A stretch of 64,000 nt of DNA, taken from NCBI RefSeq assembly GCF_046630445.1, contig NC_092338.1, positions 345,903,501 through 345,967,500 on the forward strand, given 5' to 3'. The notes under the pieces are model-generated. The model did no database searches and was not told the DNA's origin. It saw only the letters and a list, made by a program, of their open reading frames with translations. This document shows, one piece after another, positions 44,338-57,106 of this stretch. Source of the stretch: Rutidosis leptorrhynchoides (lineage: Eukaryota; Streptophyta; Magnoliopsida; Asterales; Asteraceae). Made by a program: the position numbers and the translations under genes. Numbering within the stretch: the stretch's first letter is position 1; each line of letters begins with the position of its first letter.

Positions 44338-46109
44338 TGTAAATACTCGTCTTAATCCATCCGGATGAAGTCCACATCGATTATAAACGATTCACAATAA
44401 TTGGTTACATCGCGAGGTACTTGACCTCTATATGATACGTTTTACAAACATTACGTTCGTTTTTAAAGACATATTTTCTTTTCATCGATAGTTGACAGTA
44501 TGCATACCATTTCATAATACATCCAACTATAATTGACTTAATAATAATCTTGATGAACTCAACGACTCGAATGCAACGTCTTTTGAAATATGTCATGAAT
44601 GACTCCAAGTAATATCTCTAATTGAGCAAATACACAGCGGAAGATTTCTTTCATACCTGAGAATAAACATGCTTTAAAGTGTCAACCAAAAGGTTGGTGA
44701 GTTCATTAGTTTATCATAGCAATCATTTTCATTATTTTAATAGACCACAAGATTTCATACTTTCCATTTCTCATAAACATACGTCCCATGCATAGAGACA
44801 AAAATCATTCATATGGATTGAACACCTGGTAACCGACATTAACAAGATGCATATAAGAATATCCCCTATCATTTCGGGAAATCCTTCGGACATGATATAA
44901 ACAACATCGAAGTACTAAAGCATCCGGTACTTTGGATGAGGTTCGTTAGGCCCAATAGATCTATCTTTAGGATTCGCGTCAATTAGTAGATCGGTTTACT
45001 AATTCTTAGGTTACCAAGCAAAAAGGGGCATATTCGGCTTCGATCATTCAACCATATAATGTAGTTTCGATTACTTGTGTCTATTTCGTAAAACATTTAT
45101 AAAACAGCGCATGTATTCTCAGTCCCAAAAATATATATTGCAAAAGCATTTAAAAAGGGAGCAAATGAAACTCACCTAATGTATTTTGTAGTAAAAATAC
45201 ATATGACGACATGGAACAAGTTTAGGGTTGGCCTCGGATTCACGAACCTATATCATTTGTATATTTATTAATATACATAGTTGTAATCAAACAAACATAT
45301 ATATAAATTTATTAATCTTTTTATATTAATAATATATATATGTTTCATTTATTCCATTTTGTTATATAAAGATAGTAATTTTCGTTATGTTATATGTGTA
45401 TTAAATATATTTTTAATATATATATCAGTTGTATATTATAATAGTAGTTATAATAGTATCAAAAATAGTATTAATAGTGGTAAAAATGATAATCATGATA
45501 ATACTTAATGTTACTAATAACATATATTAAAGTTAATAATTTTGTTAATAATAATATTAATGATAGTTTTTAATTATAAATCTCATAATGATAATATCAG
45601 TAGTTTTTGACAAACCGTATAATTTAATAATAATGGTAGTGAAAATAATAATTTTTGATATTAGTATTTAATACTTGATAATAATAATTATAACAATCTT
45701 ATTTCTAATAGTAATCTTAATAATAATAATTTTATTAGTAATAATTCCTAATTGTTTTTGATACTAATATTAATGATAATAATAATAATAATAATTCTAA
45801 AAGTAACACTTTTATTACTAAAGCTATTAATGATAATAATTCTAATACTAATAATAATGACAATAATAATACTAACAATAATAATATTAGTAATGATAAT
45901 ACTAATAAGTATTGAATTCTAATTATAATACTTTTAGTAATGTTGATAATAACATTCATAATATTAATATTAATGATAACAATAATAATACTAATAATGT
46001 TTATATACTTTTAAATTTTTGATGATAATAATAATAACTTTAATTATAATACTAATTGTAGTAATAATAATTAATGGTAATAACAATAATTATTAACAAT
46101 GATAATAAC

Positions 46110-46176
<67 letters not shown>

Positions 46177-48313
46177 GAAAAAGGAATTCTACCTCATAAG
46201 GGTTCTAAAAAAAAATAGCTGCCCACGCCCGGGCTCGAACCCTTAACCTCCCGCTCAACCAAGCTAACACCCAACCATTCGGCTATCGCCTATTTTCTGG
46301 TTATGATCCCTTCCTAAATATATATAACTCGTTCTTCCTTCTCTATATTGCTTTTTCTTCTCAACTCAAACAGAAATTAAACCAACACTAACAACACTCT
46401 AATTAAATGATTTTAGGTTCATCACTAGAATTCAAAATAATTGGTATCATTTAAATTGGTTTAACAGATCATAAAAAAAAAAATATATACAGATACAAAA
46501 TACCGCTGTTGTGTTCATCATGAACTCAATCAATGATTTTAAAATTTAGACAGTTATAGGCCTCGATTCCTTCATGAAACATGTTGTAATCCGTTCCTAA
46601 AAGCTATATCAATCATTAATTGGACATGAATTACAACAGAAAACTTGAATTTAATCGAAGAACAGTTGTTGACTTTTTGATACGTAAACTTTGACTCAGA
46701 AATTTGATCTTGTTACGAAAAATTGAGGTTTGAAACTTCCTAGACAGTTTGAACACATGATTTCCAATAGAACTGCATTTAAGGTTTTTAGAATTTGTTA
46801 GAAAAATTATGTTTTGGAAAAAGGAAGTAGAACAGGGCAGTCGCTCTAATTTTTAAAAAATTGAAGTTGAATTTCAATCTCCTCGTTCCAGTTGTGCTAC
46901 TAGAAGATGATATAAAGATTAAGTGATATTATTACAGCTTAATGGACCCTATTGACGTTTGTTTTATAGCCTAATTCGTTCGACACTAAAATATTCTCTC
47001 AGGTACGAAAGAGATAAAATATATAAAGGTGATTACTACTTGTAACAGATTTTTGGATTGTCTCTGATAATTGATTCTAATTGGTATGAGTTTAATAGTA
47101 AATGGACAAATTAATCTCAATGGAACTGTGAAAGAAAAACTGATTACGTATCCGATTTATTTCCTGAATATATCCATTCGTATATCTATAATAATATATC
47201 TGTTTGTTAATAAATCTGTATTTTATAAATCTAATTATCTATATATGAATTTATATGTATATATATCTGTAATTTAGATAGGTTTATGTATCTATCTATT
47301 TAGTTGTATTTGTATACTTGTATTTATTTATATATCTGTTATTATTATTTATAATAAATATAAACCTATTATTGATAACATTGTTGTTAATAATTATAAT
47401 AATAATAATCGATAATAGTAATAATAATAGTATTAATGGCAATGATATTAATAATAATAATATTAATGTTAATAATAATATTAATATCAAATTAATTAAA
47501 TACAAATAATAATATTAATAATCATGATATTATTTTTATCATGGTACTTATGCTAATAATAAAGATAAGAATAATGCTAGAAAAATCTTATTTGTAACTA
47601 TAGTCTTAATAATAATAATAAATGAAGTTTCTATCTTAATACTTATACTAGTAATAGTAATCTTAATAATTATTAGATTTACAATTTTACCAATAACAAT
47701 GATATTAATAATGTTAATATTAATATTTATTTTTGAAAATAATAATAACAATATTAATGACTATATTTTAACCTTTAATTATTTTTACAATTTATTAATT
47801 GTATCAAATTTCATGTTTATGTATTTTACATCGTAAAAATGATAACACTCATATTAATATTAAACATTTACTTTAATATTAGTAGTTTTGGTAATAATAA
47901 TATTTGTAAAGATAACAACTTAAATGCATTAACTTTCATATCTATATAATATTTATAATAATATAACTATTACTGATATTAACTATTAATATTAACATTA
48001 GTATCAATAATAATGTAAAAGTAGTAATAATATTACTATAACAATTATATTTTAACTTGTTAATAATATATTATTACTTATGTAATATTTAATAATCATA
48101 TAACATTATATAATAACTTTTATTGAATGGTTATTATTTATACATTATAAATTTATTACATTATTATAATAATCATACATAAAATATCTATAGTTTCATT
48201 TCTAATAACAACTTTTTATCTTGTATAATATTTTACATAATTAAGTCATTTGATTAAGTTGTATTATATTATTTTGATTTATTATGTAAACTGATATTTG
48301 TGTGTGTGTATAT

Positions 48314-48404
<91 letters not shown>

Positions 48405-48563
48405 CAACATTCGTTCGTGAATCGTCGGGAATAGTCAAGGGTCAAATGAATATATGAACATAGTTACAAAGTTTTCGAGACTCAACATTACAGACCTTGC
48501 TTATCGTGTCGAAACATATAAAGATTAAGTTTAAATTTGGTCAAAAATTTCCGGGTCATCACA
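44338..48563 (-). repeat. 5' LTR of E7 (4226 bp)
   Basis: Pairs with 35935-40080. Length differs mainly by a longer (TA)n tract at about 48308-48402 here and by (AAT)n length (46109-46174). The shared block with E1 is at 44811-45126. Confidence 0.9.
46207..46290 (-). ncRNA. tRNA-derived Pol III module in the E7 LTR (5' copy)
   Basis: Second copy of the module, with box A TAGCCGAATGG at 46275-46285, box B GGTTCGAGCCC at 46231-46241 and the T9 run at 46215-46207. Boxes and terminator are unchanged between copies while a few positions between them differ. This copy is in the 5' LTR, so it would lie at the 5' end of the genomic RNA of E7. Confidence 0.6.
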
Positions 48564-48568
48564 AAATC

Positions 48569-51055
48569 TACAGGTTTAGTAAAACATTTCGTAAGTTAGG
48601 CCACAAGATTTCTGAAAAGCATCGTAAAAAGCATACATTATCATGAGCACTTGATTATAAAACTTTAACCCGCGGATAGCTAGGCTACACGTCTTCCCTT
48701 TACCCTTTCTAAGCATACACCGATCAAATGTGTAAGTAACAACAAAATAAGCACCCATTATGTTGGGGTGAGGTTTGTCAAACCTAACGGTATCATCCAT
48801 ATAAGTCGAGTGTACGTAAAGTAATTAATATAATCAAGCTAAGGGATTTTTGATCTGAACTCATATGTATATTCGTTTAAGTACTTGTGCCTAATATGTA
48901 AAACATTTGTAAAAAGCATGTTATCTCATCCCTGTAAACACGTAGTAGGGACTGTAGACTTACCTTAGCAAGCGCACTGAAATATCTTAGCAAAATCGTA
49001 CTGTAGTCGAACAATCTCGACCGAACAACGCAACCTAGTCAAATAGGTCACCTTAAGTATACATATAGGTCACACTATGTCAACCCATAGTGTACGCAAA
49101 GCCCTAGTGCTCAGACTGACTCAACATGCAATTAAAAGTCAACTAGTTCAAGCAAGTCAACAAAAGTCAACCAAAGTTAACTCAAAGTCAACTCGGTCAA
49201 AGTGGTCAACTAAAGTCAAACATCTCAGTAGGTCATGCAATAATGTTCAACATGTCAAACCTAGGTCATGTAACATGTTATAGCTCGTAGTTTAGCAAAT
49301 TGCACATTCTCAGTTTATCGCATGTCTTTAAAATATGTACATCGTAGAAAGAATCAAGTATAACATTTAGCACATAATTCCTAAAATCATGGCAAACTTC
49401 AGGTCACAACTAGACTCAAAATTGATTCCAAAAAGTCTAACTCGACCCTCATACAATGTCTACAAGTCAGATATCAGAGAAGGTCTAGTTACGGTTTACC
49501 AAATCAGTTTCTGCTCGCACGTCAGTTTCAAAACATTTCTCATAAAATATTGAAAACAGATTTTGACGAAAGGCCAATTGGAAATATCTCAAAACATCCC
49601 AAAGTTTTAGTGTTAAAATAATCAAAAACATTCCTTTAGCCAATTAGTACATATTATCCAAGCTTTATAGACTCTTCAGTTTTAATCAACAAACACACAT
49701 GTCATTTGACCAAGCCTATATCTCATGACAAAACACGTTTTTAGAAGTTAGCATACAAATGAAATACATCTAGGAACATATAAACTAACATATTCCAAAA
49801 GATCAAAACCTCAATCAATTTCTAGTTCACTCTATTGTTTAACTTTAAAACAGATTCAGCACACTTTAAAACACAAATCTTCGTTTTGACATAACCGAAG
49901 CATTACAAAAGATTTTGACGCAAATATCGAGTCTAACATGCATGATTTTTCACACTGAATACAATAGTATGCAATTCATTAGCCAAATCACAAAGCACAC
50001 AACTCATAAAATTCGGATTACGAACTTAACCTAGTCAAAACTTCGATTATGCATATCTTGAGCATACGATAACGAAATCAAGCGAAATCAAAGTCCAAAA
50101 TTAATAAATTTCCGAGGTCTAATCATCTAAACATAGTATAAGATTAGATCACAAGTCAATTTTATCAGAACATTAAGATACAAATTCATTTTTCATGCAA
50201 ACAACATCAATTGATCAATCAAACCATAAACGACAACACAAAACATCATTAATTGGGCACTAGACTTGATTACACTATGTAATTGATAAAAAACTGATTT
50301 ATAACAATTAAGGTTTGCAAATATACCTCAAAGACAAAATTGATTGATGCTAGGATGTGTAAAACGATCTAGGGAAGAACCTTTATGCACAACGTTTGAT
50401 CTAATTTCAACTTGATGATGGGGTTTTGGTGGAGGTGAGTGTCGACGGTCACAAGGGAAGGAGAAGGAGAAAAAAGTCGACCAAAAAGAAAGAATGAAGG
50501 GTTTGTGGGTTTACTTCTCCTTTTATATCTAGGTTTAGGGCCTCTAATTAGTCCACTAGCTCACCACTTAGCCCAAAACAAGTCCAAAAGGGGTCCATGT
50601 TTGGGTATTCAGCCGAATGGCCCTATTGGGGTGTTCCTGGGCCTGTTTTGCTTAATTACTTGTATGCATGTGGTCTGTTTAGAGTGCCGTTAACCGTACT
50701 GGGTCTCCGAAACGTTAATTAGTCATTGAAACGCAATCACCGGATTTAATTCATTAAATAAATAATAAATTAAATAAGTTCTTCGTAAAATCAATAATTA
50801 TTTAAATAATTATTTCGTCGTTTTTCTGAGTTCCGTAAATTGAAAAGCTTTCTTGGCGATTAACTTAATCGTAACGTTTTCTAGTTACTTCGCTACCCGA
50901 AATAAGTTCATAAATTAATATAACATATTAATTCAAGTAACCCACTAGGATCAAGTATGCATTTAATTATGTTAAATACACAAAGTCTAAGTAATCACCG
51001 TAAAATATTTAACGGGCAAGTAACAATAGTAAACGGAAAAAGTCGGGTTGTTACA
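48569..51055 (-). repeat. 5' LTR of E5, right piece
   Basis: Continues the LTR after E7 and matches about 19551-22047. It contains the GTCAA cluster (49137-49222) and the TATA region (minus, about 50514-50530), and ends (minus start) TGTAACAACCCG at 51055. Confidence 0.9.
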
Positions 51056-51907
51056 ACGACGGGCTCATGAATCCCGATGATTTCTTACAAAAATACGAAG
51101 GGATTGCCCACAATCAAAGGTGGGCTAATGAAACCAAATGCGCGGAGTTCCCTCCCCTTCTCGAGGGAATAGCGCGTCAATGGTTTAATAACTTACCTGC
51201 ACCACTCATTGTCTCATATCGAGATTTGGGAGAACGCTTCTTGCTCAACTTTCACAACATGAGGGCATCAAGGAGGACTCACGTCGAGTGTCATGACATC
51301 AAACAAGGACGCGAAGAATCTACGGGACAGTTTATTGATAGGTATAGTCGAGAAGTTGCGCGCATCCCCAACTTAGCTGAATCACAGAAAGTTTCTGGAT
51401 TTATTCATGGGATTTGCATAGAGCGCCACCGGCAAGAGGCCACCGGAAATGTTAGCGGAAACCATCAGGGAAGCATATGAACACTTGCGCGCGGCTGAAG
51501 ACACTGTACGGTATTCAGGGTATGGAAACAACCATGGTCATCGCGATGACCATGACTCACCAAGAGGAGGACGCAGTTCGCATAACTCTCTCCAAGGATA
51601 CCAAGATAATGGCCCCTATCATCATGGTAATGATAACAGACGCGGGCATACTAATGGATGCCACGGGAGTAACAATCGGAGGAATAAAGACATGGAACAT
51701 AACCAAACACACATTAAAAACTTGGAAAAAAGCCTCAAGGAAATCCTGACGACAGAACTGATATCACAAACTTTCGGTAGACCAGCACGCATATCCGAAT
51801 ACGCAAGGCGCGACAAGTCCAAGTTCTGCGACTTTCACGATATTTACAGGCATGAGACTAATAGGTGCAAGGCACTGACTGATAAGGTAGTTGCATGTTT
51901 GAAATGA
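51056..51907 (+). pseudogene. gag of E4, second part
   Basis: Starting in GLMNPDDFLQKYEG, the frame to 51480 contains the conserved capsid-type gag block (KCAEFPPLLEGIARQWFNNL ... SYRDLGERFLLNFHNMR ... FIDRYSREVARIPNL). A frameshift near 51435 moves to the frame 51449-51907 (PPEMLAETIREAYEHLRAAE), which carries a histidine/glycine-rich linker and a zinc-knuckle-like CDFHDIYRHETNRC near the end. A TGA at 51905 interrupts; coding-like sequence (GELQHLKEPKERLRKEEYYE) continues after it towards the protease. Confidence 0.8.
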
Positions 51908-52069
51908 GGCGAGCTCCAGCATTTAAAGGAGCCAAAGGAACGCTTACGCAAGGAAGAGTACTATGAAGACAAAGAAAAGGGACGGGATAAAGTAATTCAC
52001 GTAGTCACAAAAGAATGCATCGCCACTAAGATAAGATCTATGCATTCTCAAGGATGTGCGTAAACCACG

Positions 52070-52543
52070 TTGCCGGTCAGCGAAGTTTAAAAAGTTGAGA
52101 GCAACCTCATCCTGATTAGTGGACGCCTGCCAGAGATCAAATTTGAGATCAAGCGCCTCTATGTGGACACTGGTAGCAGCATAGATGTTATGTTCGAGCG
52201 ATTTTTTCAAAAGCTTCCGCGCCAACTCAAACTTATCCTGAAGCCATCAAAGGAAAGATTTCGAGGACTCTCTGGTGGCCCACTACTTACCCTTGGAACC
52301 TTTGAGGTCAAACTACAGCTCGAAGACGATGACAATTTGACAAGGAAGCGCAATGACACAGTACAGTTTAGCATCATTCGCACGCTATCAAACTACGATA
52401 CGCTGTTAGGTTACCCATCGCTGCAAAAGTTTGAAGTAGTACTCTCTATCGCACGTGGTTCGTTCAAATTTCCCACAAAAGCCGGAATTGCAACACTGAT
52501 GACGAAACCTCCAGAAAGAAACGACAACCAGGTAATTCACTAA
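52070..52543 (+). pseudogene. aspartic protease of E4
   Basis: The open frame from 52163 begins at an internal methionine of the motif VDTGSSIDVMF. The upstream sequence ISGRLPEIKFEIKRLYVDTG (from about 52100) belongs to the same domain. The D-T-G active site, a flap-like GLSGGP and the LLGYPSLQKF strand near the end are present, so the fold looks complete. It would cleave the polyprotein during particle maturation. After LMTKPPERNDNQ the frame stops at 52543 and no RT follows. Confidence 0.75.
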
Positions 52544-53655
52544 TTACTAGCTTCGTGATTATAGGATGGGCACTTGATCTGGGTAGATGCTTAAAATGCG
52601 CAAACAGTTCAACGCGCTTACCGCGTTTAAATGAGCACAATCTTGTACAATATGAAACATAAAACGCATGTTTATATGCACATTAACGCATATTTACGCG
52701 CATTCGTTGATTTACAAAAAATATTGAACTGGTCTAAATAGGTCCCGGGGAACAATACGATGGAATATGGAAACGAAAACAACTCGACCGAAGGAACAAA
52801 GGATGCTGGGAGTTGCGGCGTTCAGCCATGAAGTCACATACAGCTGAATGCGAAGACATGTTTAGAGTTTTTGTAATTAAATCCGTATTTTTCATGTGTT
52901 GTTCCTAGGAAAGAACCATCGTACCACTTGTGTAATTGCGTTAGCAGAAAAAACTATTGTAATCAATATCGGCAGTATGCCTATGTTTTGTCTACTTTTC
53001 CAAGATATTGTCTGCAAAAATCTTTGTGCCATATATAATGCAAAGTAGTTCTTTTACTTGGACTGGTGCGTGCGGTCGAGAATACTACGCGCACTCCTGC
53101 CTTTGAAGGGGTATTTTCTCCAACCTCCGCGTGGCAGAAGCTTGTTTGGCGACAAGCTAGATTTTATTAGCGGAGGTGACAGACATTGGTTTGTCCTAGC
53201 CACACCCGAGCAGAATACGAGATCTGCAAGTCATGACTATAAGCGATAGGGTTGGTCGCCCTTGACTGCAGTCCTAAGTGTTGGCATACTTAGAAGACTC
53301 TAGATGCGCAGCTATTAGGGTGCATGATTTAAGTCTATGTTGTGTGCATAACAGCATATATGATAAATCATGTATTGACATGCCTTGAGTATAATGTACA
53401 GTTAGCAAATCTAAATTATTTAAGCCACGCACATAACATGCTTGAAAGGATTAAGTTGATATGCGCATAATTGGTGTCACCAAAATTCACGAAAGTGCAG
53501 TTCTAAACCCGGTATCATGCATGCACAATATTCAAGTACAAATACTAAAATCAATAACGCGAATAATAAGACACATTGCTTAACAGAACGAAATGTTTCA
53601 GTCAATAAGAAGTTCATTACAAAAGCACAGTGCGCATGAAATACATAAACAGAAA
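52544..53655. other. E4 interval where RT, RNase H and integrase are missing
   Basis: No pol domain can be read on either strand. The distance from protease to the antisense ORF is only 1.1 kb, so most of pol has been lost. Short frames such as 53058-53249 (plus) are unidentified. Confidence 0.6.
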
Positions 53656-55755
53656 CTACAAAACGGCATTTAAGAGCTGTTCAGCAGTGACCTCTTCACC
53701 TTGGGTCATAGCAACCAGATCGGGCATATCCACATGCGCTAAAGCACTTACAACAGCCTTTTCCTCCATAGCAGCATCAAGAGGCATCAACTTAACTATA
53801 GCAGGAGGAGGAGTAGTAGGAAGTGGAGCGTGTTTCCTCAGAATTTTCCAGAACCTGCATCTTTCAGCTGCTCTAATAGCATTCACCGTCCTGTTATACG
53901 CATCGTTCATAGCAGGAGAATTACAAGTTCTCTTAATCAGCTCCAGAAGCCCAAGCTTTAGAGTGGAGAACTGTTCCCAGGCGTACTTGTGCATCTTTTT
54001 ACAGTTCCTCAAGCTGCGCGGAATGCCCCTCGGTAGCTTTGACGAGATTGGCTTTGGCAGTCCTCAGTTGATCCATCTCACCCTTTTCCTACTCAAGCTC
54101 CTTGGCAAGCGCCTCTTTGTCTAAAGACGCTTGAAGGTTTGCTACCTCTGCCTTAGCACGCGCTTCTTGAGCTGCGTTCACCTCGTTATGAAGATTGTTG
54201 AGGCGATCACGCGCATCATGCACACTTAAGGCATCCTGCCCCTGAACTAGACTCGCCCTTCAGTAGCGCATACTTATCTTTAATCCGATAAGCATCACGG
54301 AAGAAAGTAGTGAGCATTGTCTGAGCGTCCATGTACAGGTCTGCCTCTGAACTCCTCATCTTGAAGAGTTCTGTCACGCTTGCAAGAGTATAGTCCAACA
54401 AGAACTTCAGTTGAGTTGCAGCAGCCCCAGATGGAATGTCCAAAAACTCCGACAACTTGTTAAACTGTAAAAAGATATCCTTAGGAGGACAATGCGCTCC
54501 CTCACCGCTCTCTGCATAACATGAAAAGGATGAAATAAACCACCGGAAAACAGTACTATAGATCGAAGTAATAAGAAGTTGTAAGAAGGGGGCGCTTACC
54601 AGATGTCTTCTTCTTCTTCTTATGGGACCTCCCCCCGCTCTTATCTGAATGTTTGCGCTTTTCCTTCTTATGGGAAGAAGCGCCTCGGGTTTCAAACCCA
54701 CCTTGCTCGATGACAAGAGGGACGGTATCCCTGATGTCATGATCGTTGGATTCCACATATGTGCGTGGAACCTCTTCCTCCTCAGGAGGGCTGTCGCCCT
54801 CAGGAACATGAAGTTCAGGGCCAAGAGGAGGAACGCTATCCTCCGCACCATGAGTAGGAGTGGTGTTTCCCTCAACATGAGGTTCCTCAACCTCCTCGCC
54901 CCATGATGGGCAGTAATTTCGTCAATACTCTCATCCTGAAGCACAGTAATTAGTGGCATCACTGCAAAGATAAACACAGTAAAGTTAGCATGCACTGTTA
55001 ATAAATATCCTACATTACAATTGTAAAGATGATGGATGTTAGCCATCGTACCCTGTCCTTTGTATAGCAGCACCGGCGCAATGGCATGATAGGTACATAC
55101 TTGACCAACACGAAGAATGTCGGTCGCATATGTGCGCACCGGGAGTTTTTTCTTCTTACACATATTGAACATACGCTTCTCATCGGGTGTCATGGGGAGG
55201 CTTGTCATTCAAATCTTTATTAACATCAGAATGCTATGCGCGGACATTGGCGCAAGTATTGGGAATGAATGTGTGGTCAACAAAGAAAAAGGAGTTTTTC
55301 CACTTCTTACGCAGGCCCGCCTTTGTGCGCTAGGCAAAACCCTCGCAATCTCGAAATCCAAACCAGCCATTATCACGTGCTTGGTAAGAATAGAGGTTCC
55401 TGAATAGGTTCACCATAGGGACGAAGCCCTGCGCCCTACACCACATCTCAAAAAGAGAGAGTTTGCAGGCGCTATAAGGGTAAAGCTGCCCAGCACCAAT
55501 ACAAAAATGGTGAAGAACAGATAGCAAGAAAGAGGTGTGAGGATATCGAAGATTTCCGTATTGCATCACCTTCGAATAAATAGCCACCTTTTTGGTAGGA
55601 GGGTCATGAGCATGTTGGTCGCTATTTGGGGGAATAGGGTTTAAAGCACGAAGAGGGGGATAACCCCTCATGATCCCCTCCAGGTCTTGGAGAGTGATCA
55701 CGGAGGAAATCTCATCGACGTTCTTTCTTTCGGTAGTAGAAGTAGAAGAAGACAT
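53656..55755 (-). pseudogene. antisense ORF (aORF) of E4, putative gypsy-type transposon domain family
   Basis: Opposite to the element, between pol and the 3' LTR. The first exon-like frame starts at 55755 (MSSSTSTTERKN) and runs to a TAG at about 55328. It contains RYPHTSFLLSVLHHFCIGAG and FRNLYSYQARDNGWFGFRD, and after the stop GLRKKWKNSFFVD, which I recognise as the plant 'putative gypsy type transposon' family (Pfam Transposase_28). Further frames follow: 55208 on (MTPDEKRMFNMCKK), a lysine-rich nuclear-signal-like part (54756-54556, HKKEKRKHSDKSGG, SHKKKKK), then a part around 54520-54220, and a C-terminal coiled coil (about 54210-53656). Breaks are introns plus stops and shifts; splice sites were not resolved. 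Such aORFs are known from Tat elements; their function is not known to me. Confidence 0.7.
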
Positions 55756-55921
55756 AAATTTCGTAAGGGAAAAGGAAGGCGAGTAAAGAAAAAAAACCCT
55801 AATCTGATGATCGTTCGAGTGGAAACTGGTAAAATTTGAAAAAGCGTTGAGCCGATTACACAAGGAAGAAAGAAGAAGAAGATGTATAGGCGATGAAGAG
55901 AAAATACATAAAGCTAATGAA

Positions 55922-55931
55922 GTATTTATAG
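55922..55931 (-). promoter_or_regulatory. TATA box of the E4 antisense ORF
   Basis: The minus strand reads CTATAAATAC about 170 bp upstream of the ATG at 55755, followed by a TC-rich leader (ATCTTCTTCTTCTTTCTTCC). This suggests the antisense ORF had its own Pol II promoter. Confidence 0.55.
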
Positions 55932-56328
55932 GGTAAAACTTTGGAAAACGTAGGGAGAAGAAAAACGTGCCATCGCCATACACGTGTCACAAATCCGAAA
56001 AAAGAGCAAACTGACAAGTAACAGTAACCGTGCAAAGGTGACTGTTGAGTTGACAGCCTCCCATGCGTAACAGACTGACAAGCCGAAAAAATGCCTGAGC
56101 ATTTAATGCACCTCTGTAACACGCTATACGTCATGATTAAAACTCCATGACACGCGCGTTTTCTCTGCATTAAACATGATCGTTCGACGTCCCAAACGTC
56201 ATCATTAGAAGTTCTACACGGTGCACAACACTTTGCATTAAAACGCACCTTTTTTGGGCATTTCATAACATGATTAGAGTTCTACATCACGTACAACAAG
56301 TTATGCTCAATATAGAACTGTGGGGACT
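55932..56328. other. upstream region of the aORF and 3' end of the E4 interior
   Basis: No gene. GTGGGGACT at about 56320-56328 directly before the 3' LTR is the probable polypurine tract (plus). Several ACGTCAT/ACGTCA motifs (for example near 56131 and 56207) lie between the TATA box and the LTR and may be part of the antisense promoter. Confidence 0.45.
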
Positions 56329-57106
56329 TAACGATGCGCATAGCTGCACATCTATATGCGCTATATAAGATTAGCGCATGTCACCCCACATAAGTCGCAC
56401 GGGCTCATATCTTACATTGACTAGCGCGAAATCTCGCCACGCTTTAGCATTAGTCTCACAAATATTGATTGCGCATTTGAGCACAGCTCCGTATGTTGAA
56501 ACAGATAAAGCTAGAAAGGTACTATGGAGACACAAAATAAAAAAGGACACCTGTGGTTGTACGATGCCATCCTAACATTGCAGGGCGGACAGAAAAGGAC
56601 AGCATGGTATCAAGAGGACAGCACTAAGGTAGTGGCAGCACTTTTTCAGCTTTTTGGAATAAAAGGACAGACACAATACGATGTGGAAACATCGTATCCC
56701 TTTTTGTCCCCCTTACGTGGCACTAAGGGACAAAAAGCCAACAAGTATAAATAGGCGTAACTAGAACAAAGACGATCATCCAGAATTACATCACATTTCA
56801 CCTACAAGAATATTAACAAGTATTTTAACCTCAGCTAACCCGCGCGACCGGCACAACACTCACAAAGACTTAGCGATTTCAGGTAGTGTACACCACGTAA
56901 ATCCTAACATCGCCCTTGGGCCTTCAACTCCGGTTAACCCGAATAATGGTGGGTTACGTTTAACCACCCTTTCTGAGATCATCATCTCGTATGAGGGTTA
57001 TTCAAGGTACTCCAGACCGGAGAGTTAAACTCAAAAAACCCTTAAACCCCTCATCATTGTTGATCTTGCATGAACCGAACCCCTTGGACCATTTTATGCT
57101 TGATCA
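56329..57106 (+). repeat. 3' LTR of E4
   Basis: 778 bp, starts TAACGATGCGC, TATA box at 56746-56753, inverted repeat at 56700-56737, ends TTGATCA followed by the TSD ACAAC. Confidence 0.85.

Larger units (their letters stand above)
35935..48563 (-). mobile_element. E7: complete long-LTR non-autonomous element inserted in the 5' LTR of E5
   Basis: LTRs are 35935-40080 and 44338-48563; minus start is TGTGATGACC, minus end GGTATTTACA. The TSD AAATC is perfect (35930-35934, 48564-48568). The PPT is at 40083-40093 and the PBS at 44324-44335. The 4.26 kb interior has one gag-like/coiled-coil pseudogene, an antisense small hydrophobic ORF and no RT or integrase. The LTRs together are twice the size of the interior. 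LTR similarity is high, so insertion is relatively recent. Confidence 0.9.
19186..51055 (-). mobile_element. E5: chromodomain Ty3/gypsy (Tekay-like) element, itself split by E6 and E7
   Basis: LTRs are 19186-22047 (3') and 35570-51055 (5', interrupted by E7). They start TGTAACAACCCG and end GGTATTACA on the minus strand. TSD is ATGAC (19181-19185) and ACGAC (51056-51060), one mismatch. On the minus strand the order is 5' LTR, PBS, acidic ORF, a fused remnant with gag and protease deleted, RT, RNase H (interrupted by E6), zinc finger, integrase, chromodomain, PPT, 3' LTR. The phrase TTTCGGGACGAAATTT before the PPT is typical of this lineage in plants. It carries nonsense and frameshift mutations and is dead. 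Confidence 0.9.
17533..57106 (+). mobile_element. E4: Tat-type Ty3/gypsy element without RT and integrase, carrying an antisense ORF
   Basis: LTRs at 17533-18309 and 56329-57106 (TAA(T/C)GATGCGC...TTGATCA) are flanked by the perfect 5 bp TSD ACAAC (17528-17532, 57107-57111). The order is LTR, PBS, gag (split by E5), protease, deletion of the rest of pol, antisense ORF, LTR. The PBS type, gag sequence and antisense ORF fit the Tat lineage. It depends on helpers for transposition, if it moved in this state. Without nested DNA the element is about 7.7 kb. Frameshifts and stops in gag and the antisense ORF show age. Confidence 0.85.

Noticed and set aside
54649-55407. Plus-strand frames opposite the E4 antisense ORF
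   Set aside because: Minus-strand frames carry recognisable domain motifs, coiled coil and basic tracts; the plus frames do not.
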